A stretch of DNA of 64,000 nt from assembly GCA_000198515.1 (NCBI GenBank), contig FP929140.1:4128527-4192526 (forward strand). The letters run 5' to 3'. The notes beneath the pieces were generated by a model that worked only from the letters and a program-made list of their open reading frames with translations, had not been told where the DNA came from and did not search any database. Shown in pieces: positions 1-9,232 of this stretch (positions are counted from its first letter, which is position 1; the number at the start of each line of letters is the position of its first letter). The DNA comes from a gamma proteobacterium HdN1 (GTDB taxonomy: Bacteria; Pseudomonadota; Gammaproteobacteria; Pseudomonadales; Ketobacteraceae). The translations under genes were made by a program, and so were the position numbers.

Positions 1-14
1 AAGAGGAATCCATT

Positions 15-671
15 GTGCTTGACTTATATACCGCGCTACGAAACCGCCTTCGCCCCTCCATGGTGGCTGCGCACGACGCCTTGCCTGGCCGCATCGGCGC
101 CATGCAGATCAGCAACCGCCATTTTGTACTGGGTGCGCCGTTGTTGCCACCCTATCCGCCTGAGTTGGCAACGCTTACCGTGGCGATGGGGTGTTTCTGG
201 GGAGTCGAGAAGCTCTATTGGCAGACACAAGGCGTCTACACCACGATGGTAGGTTATACCGCAGGCTTCACCCCGAACCCTACCTATGAAGAGGTTTGTA
301 GTGGCCAGACGGGGCATACAGAAGCGGTGCGTGTCGTTTTTGATCCGAAGCAGGTGACCTTGGAGGCGCTTTTAGAAGCCTTCTGGGAAAATCACGACCC
401 CACCCAAGGGATGCGCCAGGGCAATGATATTGGCACTCAATACCGGTCCGGCCTGTATTTTACCGACCCAGATCAGGCGCAGATTATGGAGGCAACACGC
501 GACCATTATCAGGCGCGATTGAGCGAGCAGGGGCTTGGTGAGATCAGCACCGAGATTTGCGCAGCGGGTGATTTTTATTATGCCGAGGATTATCACCAGC
601 AGTACCTCGCCAAGAATCCGGATGGATATTGTGGGCATGGGGGGACGGGGGTGTGTTATTTATCCCGATAA
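15..671 (+). CDS. msrA: Peptide-methionine (S)-S-oxide reductase MsrA
   Basis: Reduces methionine-S-sulfoxide in proteins and free methionine back to methionine, repairing oxidative damage in the cytoplasm. The active-site motif GCFWG is near residue 60, followed by the family blocks [45 protein letters not shown] and [12 protein letters not shown]. The C-terminal [11 protein letters not shown] carries the probable resolving cysteines. At 218 aa it matches the longer, E. coli-like form with an N-terminal extension. The start is GTG, preceded by AAGAGG. Its 3' end overlaps the convergent hipA stop by about 12 bases. Confidence 0.96.
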   Translation: MLDLYTALRNRLRPSMVAAHDALPGRIGAMQISNRHFVLGAPLLPPYPPELATLTVAMGCFWGVEKLYWQTQGVYTTMVGYTAGFTPNPTYEEVCSGQTGHTEAVRVVFDPKQVTLEALLEAFWENHDPTQGMRQGNDIGTQYRSGLYFTDPDQAQIMEATRDHYQARLSEQGLGEISTEICAAGDFYYAEDYHQQYLAKNPDGYCGHGGTGVCYLSR

Positions 672-1823
672 CAACGCAAGCAAGTGCCCTAACACCCTAA
701 GCTTCTCGCTCTCTAGCCCCTCGTGGGTGGTTTCTTGCTCGATTTGTTGTTGAACCTCTTTTGCCGTTGCTCGCATTGCCTGCTCGCATTCAAGGTAAAG
801 GGCCTCTGCCTGTTTTGGTGTTAGTGCGCAATGCTGCACCCCAAAATCAAGAAGAGGCTTTTTGCCCCACCACTTTCGACTACCCATTAGGGTGAGCGCT
901 GAAACGTCATTCTTTATATAGGCCGTCGTGCTGACGATATCGTAAGCAGGCGCCAGCCATACGTGGTTTGCGTTGTGATATAGCACGCCGAAGTTCTTTA
1001 GATGCGCATCGCCATTTTGTAGCCTCTGGCAGAGCACGATCATTTTAAAAAATTGTTGCAACGAATCTACCTTGTGCGGTGGCGAAACAAAACGATGGAG
1101 GGTTTTGGCGAGTTGTTCATAGCTGCCCTCATATTTGTCGCCACGACTTTTCGCTTGTAAGACACACAGATCTTCAAAGCCTAGGTACTCGCCATTCTCT
1201 AAAATATCGAAGCGCCTAGTAATAAACAGTGCGCCATCGTCTGAAAGGTGAAATTCAGGCGTGGGGATATTCGCGAGCTGGTGAACCCGCATACACCAGT
1301 ACTCATTGAGGGCAAGCTGTGGATACTCGCTACCCCACGCCTTGACAATGTAATCACGCAACCGCAAGGCGGCTTTATCTAAGACTTTCGCGAGTACTTT
1401 AGGCTGCACACCACTCACAGGGGAGAACAAAGCGAAGCGCTGCACCAACTCATCGAACAGGCCCTGTTCAGGGTGTAAGAGCGCATCAAGTGACAAAGGC
1501 TCCAGAACAGGTGCCGTTTTTCTGTACTGAATCCGCCCCTGCACACCCGGAGCCAGCAGCGTCAGCAGGCTTAATTCGTCACTGCCTAGCACCTTGGCAA
1601 AGTGGCGCTGAACCACTGAGAGCAAATAACCCTCGGGCAAATGCATTTCGAAGATCGGATGTAGTTTATTGTGGGTGTAATCGCGCAGGCGCACGGGCAT
1701 GGTAAGCGACACAAAATCTGCGGGGGCGGCGCTTTCTTGATAGCGAAAAATAAAGTGATCTTGCTCGCATCGTAAGTGCCCCGCAAAGCGTTGCTCCACC
1801 CAAGTCTCAAGGCCGCTGTTCAT
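660..1823 (-). CDS. hipA: HipA-family serine/threonine kinase toxin
   Basis: Probable toxin of a HipBA type II module. Family members phosphorylate a tRNA synthetase or other target and induce growth arrest. The N-terminal HipA subdomain includes [26 protein letters not shown]. The kinase core has the substrate loop region [11 protein letters not shown], the catalytic block [13 protein letters not shown] and the metal-binding [12 protein letters not shown]. The ATG at 1823 is chosen over the upstream in-frame ATG because GAGGAG lies 7 bases before it, inside the hipB 3' end. The resulting 387 aa is somewhat shorter than E. coli HipA. It overlaps hipB by 17 bases, which suggests translational coupling. 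The target is unknown. Confidence 0.88.
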   Translation of the reverse strand: MNSGLETWVEQRFAGHLRCEQDHFIFRYQESAAPADFVSLTMPVRLRDYTHNKLHPIFEMHLPEGYLLSVVQRHFAKVLGSDELSLLTLLAPGVQGRIQYRKTAPVLEPLSLDALLHPEQGLFDELVQRFALFSPVSGVQPKVLAKVLDKAALRLRDYIVKAWGSEYPQLALNEYWCMRVHQLANIPTPEFHLSDDGALFITRRFDILENGEYLGFEDLCVLQAKSRGDKYEGSYEQLAKTLHRFVSPPHKVDSLQQFFKMIVLCQRLQNGDAHLKNFGVLYHNANHVWLAPAYDIVSTTAYIKNDVSALTLMGSRKWWGKKPLLDFGVQHCALTPKQAEALYLECEQAMRATAKEVQQQIEQETTHEGLESEKLRVLGHLLALLSG

Positions 1824-2055
1824 CCAGCAGCTCCTCAAAAGTAGGGAAGGGTGACTTTTGGCGAAGGCTCAGTTCATAGCCCAAATAGTCCATGATTTTA
1901 ATGACTTTCTTGATTCCCACGTCGCCTGCTCGACCGGTTTCGAAGGCGTTGATCGTGGCGCGCGAAATCTGCAAATGTTCCGCCATGATTTGCTGAGTGA
2001 TTTGCTTTTCAGTACGTAAGCGGCGTGCTTCTTGGCCTAGGGAATAGAAATCCAT
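1807..2055 (-). CDS. hipB: HipB-like XRE-family antitoxin and repressor
   Basis: An 82-aa helix-turn-helix protein. The XRE domain spans about residues 8-62, with QQIMAEHLQISRATINAFETGR as the helix-turn-helix region (cited in part: ISRATINAFETGR). It is immediately upstream of, and overlaps, the HipA-like gene, the usual antitoxin-toxin order. It should neutralise HipA and repress its own promoter. A perfect 17-bp inverted repeat begins only 4 bases before its start codon and is the obvious operator. The short tail after the HTH ([10 protein letters not shown]) may make the toxin contact. Confidence 0.9.
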   Translation of the reverse strand: MDFYSLGQEARRLRTEKQITQQIMAEHLQISRATINAFETGRAGDVGIKKVIKIMDYLGYELSLRQKSPFPTFEELLDEQRP

Positions 2056-2058
2056 GGT

Positions 2059-2114
2059 GCCTAAAATACTTTACAGTTAACGTAATGTTTTAACAAATGT
2101 AAAGTATTTTAGGC
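2059..2114. promoter_or_regulatory. hipBA operator: perfect 17-bp inverted repeat
   Basis: Left arm GCCTAAAATACTTTACA (2059-2075) is exactly complementary to right arm TGTAAAGTATTTTAGGC (2098-2114), with 22 bases between them. Inside lies a smaller dyad, GTTAA (2076-2080) with TTAAC (2090-2094). It sits directly upstream of hipB, where HipB-type repressors bind. Its function as an operator is inferred. Confidence 0.8.
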
Positions 2115-2263
2115 AAACAGGCAAGATGACGCGCACAAGAGGAGAAACCTAAAAAAGGTGCCACAAGAATAAGCAGGAGGGTGTTAATCAAAAACGGCGA
2201 AGGGGCGCTGCGGCGCGCAGAAAATCACCTCCGCGCTCCGCAGCCAGCAAAACAAACGCAATC

Positions 2264-2833
2264 TTACTTGCCGCCGAGCATTCCAGCCTTAAGCGAGGCT
2301 TGTGCAGGGTTGTCGCTCAGCCAAATGCCGAACAGCGCCTTTTTGAAATCCAGCCCTTTTACGACTTTAACTTTTTTGCCGTTTTTATAAACGTGCACGC
2401 CATCGCCTTTTTGGTAAACAAGATCGAAGTAGTCGCCATCTTTGATCTCATCGTGAAAAGAGGCAACAAAGTCTTTAATCCGTGGTTCTAGCTCACCTAG
2501 CTTGCCGTTCAGGGACTTTTCAAAGCCCTCCATTGTGCTGCTTACCATCCGATCGCTGGTGATCTTGTTGGAAATGATGCTCAGACGAATGGATTGGTTC
2601 TCATCCGCTGCGACGATCGCGGCCGCATCTTTGCTTTGAGCGGGTAGGTATAGGCCGCCCACATAAAGTTCAAAAAAGAACTTTTCGCGAACACCCGCAC
2701 CATTTAACACAAGCGATTGACCCATTACTGGGTATTGATCGGGAAGCTGGATGCCGCCAATTTCAAGTGCGGAAGCTGTAGCAGCAGACAGTGCAAGCGC
2801 GGCAGCAGATGCGATTTTGAAGATGTTTTTCAT
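2264..2833 (-). CDS. Periplasmic chalcone-isomerase-like protein
   Basis: A 189-aa protein with a signal peptide (MKNIFKIASAAALALSAATA, cleavage around ASA-LE). The body has the chalcone isomerase-like signature: LNGAGVREKFFFELYVGGLY near the N-terminus, then ISNKITSDRMVSSTMEGF and, at the C-terminus, LDFKKALFGIWLSDNPAQASLK. Bacterial members are exported proteins of unknown function, and the fold does not imply flavonoid chemistry. It is monocistronic, divergent from etfBA across about 500 bases. The start ATG is supported by the signal sequence. Confidence 0.8.
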   Translation of the reverse strand: MKNIFKIASAAALALSAATASALEIGGIQLPDQYPVMGQSLVLNGAGVREKFFFELYVGGLYLPAQSKDAAAIVAADENQSIRLSIISNKITSDRMVSSTMEGFEKSLNGKLGELEPRIKDFVASFHDEIKDGDYFDLVYQKGDGVHVYKNGKKVKVVKGLDFKKALFGIWLSDNPAQASLKAGMLGGK

Positions 2834-3335
2834 GGGAGTGACCTTTTCCTTGGTGGAGGGTGAGTGAGTCTCGTTTTGGGAGTGAGTTGTTATTTTTGAT
2901 TGGAATTTATAGGTAGGGCGGCAAAAGTATACGCCAACAAAGTGCTTTGTTGGCAGCCTTCATCGTCTACCTCTACAACGCGATTTGTGGAGTTGCGTCG
3001 ATCTAGCGGGAACTATAACCCGATCTGTGGCAATAAAGCGTGATCTTAGTTCCGACCTTCAGGTCGCAAATAAATCAAAAACAATCTGGGTCGCGGGTGA
3101 TCCTTGCAGAACGCGGCCATTGGCCGTGAATCCCAAGTCTTGCGCGGCAAAGACTATTGACCTGACATCTATAAATCGGCAAGATACCGAGCGCCCTTGC
3201 GGTATGGGCATTATTGCCACTTTACCCCAGTGCAGTTCCAGTAGGGTAAGCCGGAGTCTCGCCGTTTGTTTTGTCTCGGGAAACGGTCGGTCGACTTGCC
3301 ATCAATTCACACCTAAGCCATACGCCGAGGATTAC
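2834..3335. other. Long intergenic region before etfBA
   Basis: About 500 bases without a recognisable gene. It separates the divergent chalcone-isomerase-like gene from etfB. A small palindrome CGACCT-TC-AGGTCG lies at 3053-3066. A weak sigma70-like pair, TTGCGT (2993) and TATAAC (3014), is spaced 15 bases. The etfB frame is open back to 2985, but that stretch reads as unlike protein and has no homology that I recognise. I see no riboswitch class I can name. Confidence 0.4.
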
Positions 3336-4085
3336 ATGAAGGTTCTTGTCGCTGTCAAACGAGTTGTAGATTACAACGTCAAAGTGCGGGTCAAGCCGGA
3401 TCATTCAGACGTGGATCTGAACAACATCAAGATGGCTCTGAACCCTTTCTGTGAAATCGCGATCGAAGAAGCCGTTCGCCTCAAAGAGAAAGGGATAGCC
3501 AAAGAAATCGTAGCCGTATCAGTCGGCCCCAAAGAAGCGCAAGAGCAAATTCGCACCGCGCTGGCACTGGGTGCAGATCGCGGAATTTTGGTAGAAACCG
3601 CTGAAAAAGTGCAGCCCCTAGGCATTGCCAAAGTGCTCAAAGCCCTTGTTGATCAAGAGAAACCCGACCTGATCATCCTCGGCAAGCAATCCATCGACGG
3701 CGACAACAACCAGACAGGCCAAATGTTGGCCGCGCTGGCGGGCGTCTCGCAAGGCACCTACGCCTCTAAAGTCGACGTTGCTGGAGGCAAAGTGACGGTT
3801 GTCCGTGAAATTGATGGCGGCCTGCAAACCGTAGAAATTACTCTTCCAGCCGTAGTCACCACAGACCTGCGCCTCAATGAACCACGCTACGCTTCGCTGC
3901 CAAACATCATGAAAGCCAAGAAAAAGCCGCTGGACGTTACCACGCCAGACGCTTTAGGCATTGATGTGAAACCACGCGTTGCCACCTTGAAAGTTGAACC
4001 GCCTAGCGAACGCAAAGCCGGTATCAAAGTTGCCGACGTTGCCGAACTGGCCGCTAAACTGAAGAATGAAGCGAAGGTGATCTAA
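3336..4085 (+). CDS. etfB: Electron transfer flavoprotein beta subunit
   Basis: Beta subunit of the soluble ETF, which takes electrons from acyl-CoA dehydrogenases (for example LiuA in this window) and passes them to ETF-ubiquinone oxidoreductase. It begins [20 protein letters not shown] and contains [39 protein letters not shown] and the family motif [20 protein letters not shown]. At 249 aa it has the standard length. The start at 3336 is chosen because family proteins begin MKVLV and GAGG lies 6 bases upstream, although the frame is open further upstream. The stop overlaps the etfA start (TAATG). Confidence 0.97.
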   Translation: MKVLVAVKRVVDYNVKVRVKPDHSDVDLNNIKMALNPFCEIAIEEAVRLKEKGIAKEIVAVSVGPKEAQEQIRTALALGADRGILVETAEKVQPLGIAKVLKALVDQEKPDLIILGKQSIDGDNNQTGQMLAALAGVSQGTYASKVDVAGGKVTVVREIDGGLQTVEITLPAVVTTDLRLNEPRYASLPNIMKAKKKPLDVTTPDALGIDVKPRVATLKVEPPSERKAGIKVADVAELAAKLKNEAKVI

Positions 4086-5014
4086 TGAGCATTCTCGTAT
4101 ACGCAGAACACGATAACACCCAGATTAAGGGTGCAACCCTGAACACCATCGCTGCTGCTAAAGCCATTGGCGGCGATATCCACGTTCTGGTGGCTGGTCA
4201 GAACTGCGGCGCGGCAGCAGAAGCTGCATCCCGCATTGACGGTGTCGCTAAAGTATTGGTCGCTGATAATGCCGCCTTTGCACACCAGTTGGCCGAAAAC
4301 GTAGCCAGCCTCGTTGCAGAAATTGGCAAGGGCTACAGCCACATCCTCGCACCTGCGACCAGCAACGGCAAAAACTTCGCGCCACGCGCAGCAGCCCTGT
4401 TGGACAGCCAGATGATCTCTGAGATCAGCGGTGTGGTGAGTGCAGATACTTTCAAGCGCCCGATCTACGCAGGCAACGCGATTGCTACCGTACAAAGCAG
4501 CGATGCGATCAAAGTCCTGACCGTACGCGGCACGGCATTCGATCCCGTCAAAGCGGAAGGCGGTTCTGCTGCGGTTGAGGCAGTTGCTGGCGGTAAAGAC
4601 GTTGGCGTGTCGAAGTTCGTTGGCGAAGAGCTTGCGAAATCCGACCGTCCTGAACTGACGGCTGCACGCATCGTTGTGTCTGGCGGCCGTGGGATGGGCT
4701 CTAGCGACAACTTCAAGATCATCGAAGCACTGGCCGACAAGCTAGGCGCAGCGGTGGGCGCATCACGCGCTGCGGTTGACGCGGGCTATGCACCGAACGA
4801 TATGCAGGTTGGCCAGACCGGTAAGATCGTTGCGCCAGAGCTGTATGTCGCTGTCGGTATTTCCGGCGCGATCCAGCATCTTGCCGGTATGAAAGACAGT
4901 AAAGTCATTGTTGCCATCAACAAAGACGAAGAAGCTCCAATCTTCCAAGTGGCTGATTACGGCTTGGTTGCGGATCTTTTCACCGCAGTTCCAGAGTTGA
5001 CCAAACTGGTCTAA
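4085..5014 (+). CDS. etfA: Electron transfer flavoprotein alpha subunit
   Basis: Alpha subunit of ETF, which binds FAD. The N-terminal domain begins [11 protein letters not shown]. The C-terminal FAD domain has the signature from about residue 195: [16 protein letters not shown], then [55 protein letters not shown] and the closing [19 protein letters not shown]. The length is a normal 309 aa. It is translationally coupled to etfB and followed by a strong terminator at 5041. Confidence 0.97.
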   Translation: MSILVYAEHDNTQIKGATLNTIAAAKAIGGDIHVLVAGQNCGAAAEAASRIDGVAKVLVADNAAFAHQLAENVASLVAEIGKGYSHILAPATSNGKNFAPRAAALLDSQMISEISGVVSADTFKRPIYAGNAIATVQSSDAIKVLTVRGTAFDPVKAEGGSAAVEAVAGGKDVGVSKFVGEELAKSDRPELTAARIVVSGGRGMGSSDNFKIIEALADKLGAAVGASRAAVDAGYAPNDMQVGQTGKIVAPELYVAVGISGAIQHLAGMKDSKVIVAINKDEEAPIFQVADYGLVADLFTAVPELTKLV

Positions 5015-5035
5015 TCTGGGCCTTTGCGGTCGATT

Positions 5036-5067
5036 AGAAAAACCCGGCAACTAGCCGGGTTTTTTTG
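5036..5067 (+). terminator. Intrinsic terminator after etfBA
   Basis: Stem AACCCGGC (5041-5048), loop AACTA, complement GCCGGGTT (5054-5061), then a run of T. It is 27 bases past the etfA stop. Confidence 0.92.
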
Positions 5068-5318
5068 TGCCTGCTTTTTTTGGTCAGCTCTTTTTGTACC
5101 CGCTCTTTTGCGCCCAAGAGCCGATGGCGAACCTGCACTTAGCAAGGCGTTACACAAATCAAACGGTAATAACGTTCAGATTTGGTTAACTTTGCGCCAG
5201 CAGGCTCGCAAATTAGGTTCTTAAAGGCGCGTATCGCGCAAAGAAACGAACGTTTCAAGCCTGAAATCGAAAAAAAACGAAAGATCGAATTAGAACGAGA
5301 AAGACAACAGGTAGAATC

Positions 5319-6329
5319 ATGATAAGAAATCTTCTGGTCGGCGCAGTGGGTTCGTTGATGGCGTTAGGTGCAAGTCAAACGATGGCTTGGTCGCAGCCTA
5401 CTCACAAATGGATTGTGATGGATGCGCTTGCTTATATGGGCTCAGACCGTGCAACGCCAGAAGAAAAGCGCGCCTATGATTTTTACGTTGAAGCCGCCAA
5501 TGGGCAAGCCGAAGTTGCCGCCGATGCGCTGGGCCAAGCCTGCTACGATGTCGATAACTTTCGTGACGTTCACATTGGTTCTTGGTGGGCTGGCGGCCAT
5601 TGGTCGGCGCCCGTGTTTGGTCTTGCTCATTCGCTTGTGGGCTACAACGCCTACCATCACTTTATCAATATGACGCGCGGTGAGGATGTTCATGGTAACG
5701 CCCACGGCGGCTATAGCTATCAGAATCGCACGCCAAACGGCTCGTTCGGTAAAGGTGACGTGGTGGATATCGACAAACTTGCCGCCATCTATCTTTGGAA
5801 CCAAGAGCTCTCAAAACGAGACTTCAATACCACCGAAGCTCACTATCGCCAAGGATCGTATTCAGATTGGAACGCGCACTATCGCGATTTTCAAAATATT
5901 TCGTGGCAGCCTTCTGCGAACGCAGGCGAGTATTGGCTGAGTGAGTTTTACAAGCAGCCCAGTTTTCAAGCCATCGGCTACGCACTGCACTTCCTGACGG
6001 ATTCTGCGCAGCCGCACCACGCATATTCTACCTCGGCCAATAATCACGTTGGTTGGGAGAACTGGGTGGAAGACCACTACAAGCGCGATCAGTTTGCTGA
6101 TTTCACCGCTGTTCGTGCGGCCGTTGGAAAATACAATCCCCGCGATTCTCTTAACGGCTTGATTACCCAAGTGGCAGGTGTCGCTTACACGCACCCTGAG
6201 CCGCTCTTCGCAAAAGATTACGAAACCCGCAAAGCCGCAGCGCAAGCGCTGATTCCTGAAGCCATCGCGGCGACGGTGGCCGTGCTGACAAAGGCGGTGA
6301 ATTGTTTGAACGATGAGTGTGGGTTGTAG
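5319..6329 (+). CDS. Secreted zinc-dependent phospholipase C-like protein
   Basis: A 336-aa exported protein resembling the zinc-dependent phospholipase C / S1-P1 nuclease fold. The signal peptide ends near TMA, leaving a mature N-terminal Trp (WSQPTHKWIVMDAL). In the Bacillus enzymes the N-terminal Trp and nearby His bind zinc. Further candidate ligands are in FGLAHSLVGYNAYHHF and the hallmark HFLTDSAQPHHA (around residues 225-236). The two cysteines in VNCLNDEC may form a C-terminal disulfide. It lacks an operon partner. The substrate cannot be read from the sequence, and phospholipid is the family expectation. Confidence 0.75.
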   Translation: MIRNLLVGAVGSLMALGASQTMAWSQPTHKWIVMDALAYMGSDRATPEEKRAYDFYVEAANGQAEVAADALGQACYDVDNFRDVHIGSWWAGGHWSAPVFGLAHSLVGYNAYHHFINMTRGEDVHGNAHGGYSYQNRTPNGSFGKGDVVDIDKLAAIYLWNQELSKRDFNTTEAHYRQGSYSDWNAHYRDFQNISWQPSANAGEYWLSEFYKQPSFQAIGYALHFLTDSAQPHHAYSTSANNHVGWENWVEDHYKRDQFADFTAVRAAVGKYNPRDSLNGLITQVAGVAYTHPEPLFAKDYETRKAAAQALIPEAIAATVAVLTKAVNCLNDECGL

Positions 6330-6431
6330 GGGCGAGATTCAGCGCGCTTAGGGGAGATATAAATGCGCCGCTACAAATCGCGTCGGGGCGCGATCCAACG
6401 CACCCCGACGAACTCGCCACACTCTGACGAA

Positions 6432-7832
6432 CTATGCATTGCCACTCTGCGCAACAAGCCGTTCACGAATCACCGATAGAGGCTCGTCGCGCAGTAAATC
6501 ACCGTTCCGGTACACCGGCTCCAGATAATTCCGGCGCCCCTGCAGCTGCTCCAGCCGGATGGTTTCATAACGGCCGTCTTCAGTGCGGATTAAGGCCAAG
6601 CGGCCGGGCTTGCTGCGTTTGCCTGGATCAGTGGCGGGGTCTTTGAATACATCCCGCCATTCACCGTGGATGCAAGCGGCGGAGGCTTTCATTGCAAACT
6701 TCTGGGTGTCGCGGTTGCAGTGTTGCAGCAAAGCGCCGCCCATGCCAAAGGCAAGGTTGTCCACCGAAAGTTTCCGGCGTTGCAATTCGGCAAGGATTGC
6801 CGCGAGGCTGTCGGGATCAATGCCATCTCCCTGTATCACGCGCACACAAGGTGGCAAAACGCGATAGCCTTTGCTGTTTTCCGTAAATCCGAAGCGTGCC
6901 ATCAGCCGCTCAATGGTTTCTGGAGCGATGATGACAGGATCGCCACTGTCAGGACGCACGACTAGCGTTCCGCCACTCTGTTCGAGCGTGGTTTTGAGCG
7001 CATCCCCCCAAATGGAATCAATCGCATGCCAGAGATCCCATGAATCGCTTACACAAGCGACAATCGCGCCGGGTTTTGCGAACTGTGCAAGCAAATTGGC
7101 GTAGGCAGCCTGTTCACCGTCGCGCCCCCAGCTGGTAATGGTGCTGTGTTCGGTAGCAGGGATTGAATAGCCCGCCATTGGCTCACCGTAATAGCGCCGC
7201 GCAGCTAGCAACGCGGCCACGGTGTCCGTCCCTTGAAAGCAGGTCAAGTGAGCCAGCCCGCCAATGGCCGCCGATTCGGTGGAACTCGTGCCGCGCGCGC
7301 CAAAATCATGCAGTTTGAAGGGCAGGCCGGAGCAGTCATCTGCCGTGGCTTCCAGTGCGTTGCGGATCAATTCACGGCAGTACCAAGAGGTGCTGGCTAC
7401 CGTAACGGGGTACCAAATCGCCCGTAACAGCGACGTTTCGATGTAGCTGGTCAGCCAAGCGCAGGCGGGATCGGTGTTTCGCACCTGAACCAATGCGTTA
7501 TGGGTACTGATTAGGCTTCCTTCAGGAGCGGCGTCGATTTCGAGCGGCAGAAAGCCATCGTATTCCCGCAAGATGTATTCCCAGCCCTCGCGGTTAAAGG
7601 GCAGGCCGTGCGCGGTGAGCAGCGCTTCGGCTTCGTCGATATCCTCACGGGTAATGGGCTGGAGCAGGTACTCCTTGATGAGCATCTGCAGGCCAAAAAA
7701 TACGGTTTCGGAGAAACGCCCGCCGCGGGATTCGATATAGGAAGAAATCACCTGTGTGCTAGGCGGATATTGCAGAAAGTGAGATGCCTTGTAGGAATCG
7801 GCGTTCAGAATTGGGTTAATGCGCATCGACAT
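6432..7832 (-). CDS. nadV: Nicotinamide phosphoribosyltransferase NadV
   Basis: Makes NMN from nicotinamide and PRPP, the first step of two-step NAD salvage. The 466-aa protein has NADSYKASHFLQYPPST at the N-terminus, SSYIESRGGRF, the core KLHDFGARGTSSTESAAIGG, PATEHSTITSWGRDGE, the phosphate-binding VVRPDSGDP and FGMGGALLQ. The start at 7832 is set by AAGGAG 8 bases upstream. A longer in-frame start at 7928 has no such site. NMN would go to the NadM domain of the next gene. An NrtR-like box lies about 110 bases upstream. Confidence 0.95.
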   Translation of the reverse strand: MSMRINPILNADSYKASHFLQYPPSTQVISSYIESRGGRFSETVFFGLQMLIKEYLLQPITREDIDEAEALLTAHGLPFNREGWEYILREYDGFLPLEIDAAPEGSLISTHNALVQVRNTDPACAWLTSYIETSLLRAIWYPVTVASTSWYCRELIRNALEATADDCSGLPFKLHDFGARGTSSTESAAIGGLAHLTCFQGTDTVAALLAARRYYGEPMAGYSIPATEHSTITSWGRDGEQAAYANLLAQFAKPGAIVACVSDSWDLWHAIDSIWGDALKTTLEQSGGTLVVRPDSGDPVIIAPETIERLMARFGFTENSKGYRVLPPCVRVIQGDGIDPDSLAAILAELQRRKLSVDNLAFGMGGALLQHCNRDTQKFAMKASAACIHGEWRDVFKDPATDPGKRSKPGRLALIRTEDGRYETIRLEQLQGRRNYLEPVYRNGDLLRDEPLSVIRERLVAQSGNA

Positions 7833-7942
7833 GGGGTTGCTCCTTGATCCGTAAGCAAGAATGGGGTTCAGCCGGTCTATCCAGCCTGACCATCGCCGCT
7901 CTGCCGATGGGCTCCCCATCAGCAGCATCGCGGCTTGAAGTA

Positions 7943-7963
7943 ATTGTGGCGTAGAGCCACTAA
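7943..7963. promoter_or_regulatory. NrtR-like operator upstream of nadV
   Basis: A 21-base imperfect palindrome with half-sites GTGGC and GCCAC at the same spacing as the perfect palindrome at 9160-9180. Sixteen of 21 positions match it, including TGCCAC-type and TAA ends. Its position before nadV suggests co-regulation by NrtR. Confidence 0.7.
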
Positions 7964-8067
7964 TATGTCAAATAAAAAATGAGTCGCCGACGTTTGTAAT
8001 AGATAGGCCGCTGTAATAGACGCTTGTGCGAAAAGCGAGTGGCGTGGTTGCTCAGGGTTTCTCCAGA

Positions 8068-9120
8068 CTACAAGCCAAGCATTTTCTGGATGATGTAGTA
8101 GTGATCCTCAAACAAACGCATGGGTTCAAGCTCTGCAAGTGGAAGCCAGAAGGCATGGCGCGCATCATCGCCACCGCGCACTTTTGGCAGTTCGGCGGCG
8201 GGGGTTAGCTCAATCAGAAAGGCGTGGGTGACGGTGCGCCCACGAGCAGATCGGTGGGGTGCATCAAATACCTCTTGGCTGCGAATCGAGCCCTTCAAAA
8301 CGGGTGCTGGGATTTTTAGCCGGGTTTCCTCGCGTAGTTCGCGCAGGCAAGCCTCTTCCACCCGCTCATTGGCATCGAGAAACCCACCGGGCAAAGCCCA
8401 CAAGCCTTTGCCTGGACGTGCTTTCCGTTCGATCAGCAGGATATGCCCGCTTTGCACGACCACTGCATCTACGGTGATGAACATAGGCGCGTAGGGCGCA
8501 GCATCCCAAGCTTTGCGATATTCGCGGATAAAGGCGGATTCGGCGGCGATTTCCTGAAATGCCGACGTACTCGCGTAGTGATCCAGCTGTTCGCGCACCG
8601 GCGCAGGCAATGCGTGTGCCGACGGTTGTGAAAGCCAAGCGCTACCGGCATCTTCGCGGAGATACGCCTCCCGAAGCGGGGTGGAGCTGATGTCTTGGAG
8701 GTTGGGCGCGTGCGTGGCTGACCACTGTGGAAACAGATTTAAATAATAGGAGGTGTGGTCCTTTTCGTGGCCAATCAAGCCAATGACAGGCTTGCGGTGC
8801 GGCTGCTGAAAATGCGCTACCGCCAGCCCTTGGACTGTAGCCTGCACGTTACGCACCCAAGCATCATCGTTATAAGGCGCGTCCATGAGGGGCGCGGTGA
8901 TTACGCGGCGATTTTCGTCTTCGTTCAGGCAGGCTCGGAGCATCTGCTCGCGCTCTTCTACGCTCCATGGGTTACGGAGAGACGGGGGCTGAAAGGCCGA
9001 GCCGAACAGCACGATCAGCTTATCGGCCTTGCGAAGACCCTCGCGCACTACACTAAGGTGCCCTTCGTGGAAGGGTTGGAAGCGGCCGATAAATACCAGA
9101 AAATCAAAATCACGTGACAT
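8068..9120 (-). CDS. nadM: Bifunctional NMN adenylyltransferase / Nudix hydrolase
   Basis: Converts NMN plus ATP to NAD, completing the NadV route, and carries a C-terminal Nudix hydrolase probably acting on ADP-ribose. The nucleotidyltransferase half (residues 1-185) has GRFQPFHEGHL and the late ISSTPLREAY. The Nudix half (about 205-345) has GGFLDANERVEEACLRELREET, a full Nudix box. The 350-aa size and domain order match the fused NadM-Nudix family. RBS AAGGAG lies before the ATG. It is divergent from nrtR, with the 21-bp operator between them. Confidence 0.94.
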   Translation of the reverse strand: MSRDFDFLVFIGRFQPFHEGHLSVVREGLRKADKLIVLFGSAFQPPSLRNPWSVEEREQMLRACLNEDENRRVITAPLMDAPYNDDAWVRNVQATVQGLAVAHFQQPHRKPVIGLIGHEKDHTSYYLNLFPQWSATHAPNLQDISSTPLREAYLREDAGSAWLSQPSAHALPAPVREQLDHYASTSAFQEIAAESAFIREYRKAWDAAPYAPMFITVDAVVVQSGHILLIERKARPGKGLWALPGGFLDANERVEEACLRELREETRLKIPAPVLKGSIRSQEVFDAPHRSARGRTVTHAFLIELTPAAELPKVRGGDDARHAFWLPLAELEPMRLFEDHYYIIQKMLGL

Positions 9121-9159
9121 TGGTTGCTCCTTGCGGATGTGTCTGTTCAGTAGCGTATG

Positions 9160-9180
9160 TTAGTGGCATAATGCCACTAA
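9160..9180. promoter_or_regulatory. NrtR operator: perfect 21-bp palindrome
   Basis: Arms TTAGTGGCAT and ATGCCACTAA flank a central A. The site lies between the divergent nadM and nrtR start codons, so one site could control both directions. The match to a second copy before nadV supports its identification as the regulator's target. Confidence 0.85.
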
Positions 9181-9232
9181 ATCAATGGGGGCAAAATAGA
9201 GAATGGAACCGCGAAGAAATGAGGAGAAGAAA

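Noticed and set aside
2985-3335. In-frame N-terminal extension of EtfB
   Set aside because: The translated stretch has no similarity to ETF and EtfB proteins begin at the [10 protein letters not shown] residue with a good RBS.
7833-7928. Longer NadV start
   Set aside because: The upstream codons lack an RBS and family similarity, while AAGGAG fits the ATG at 7832.
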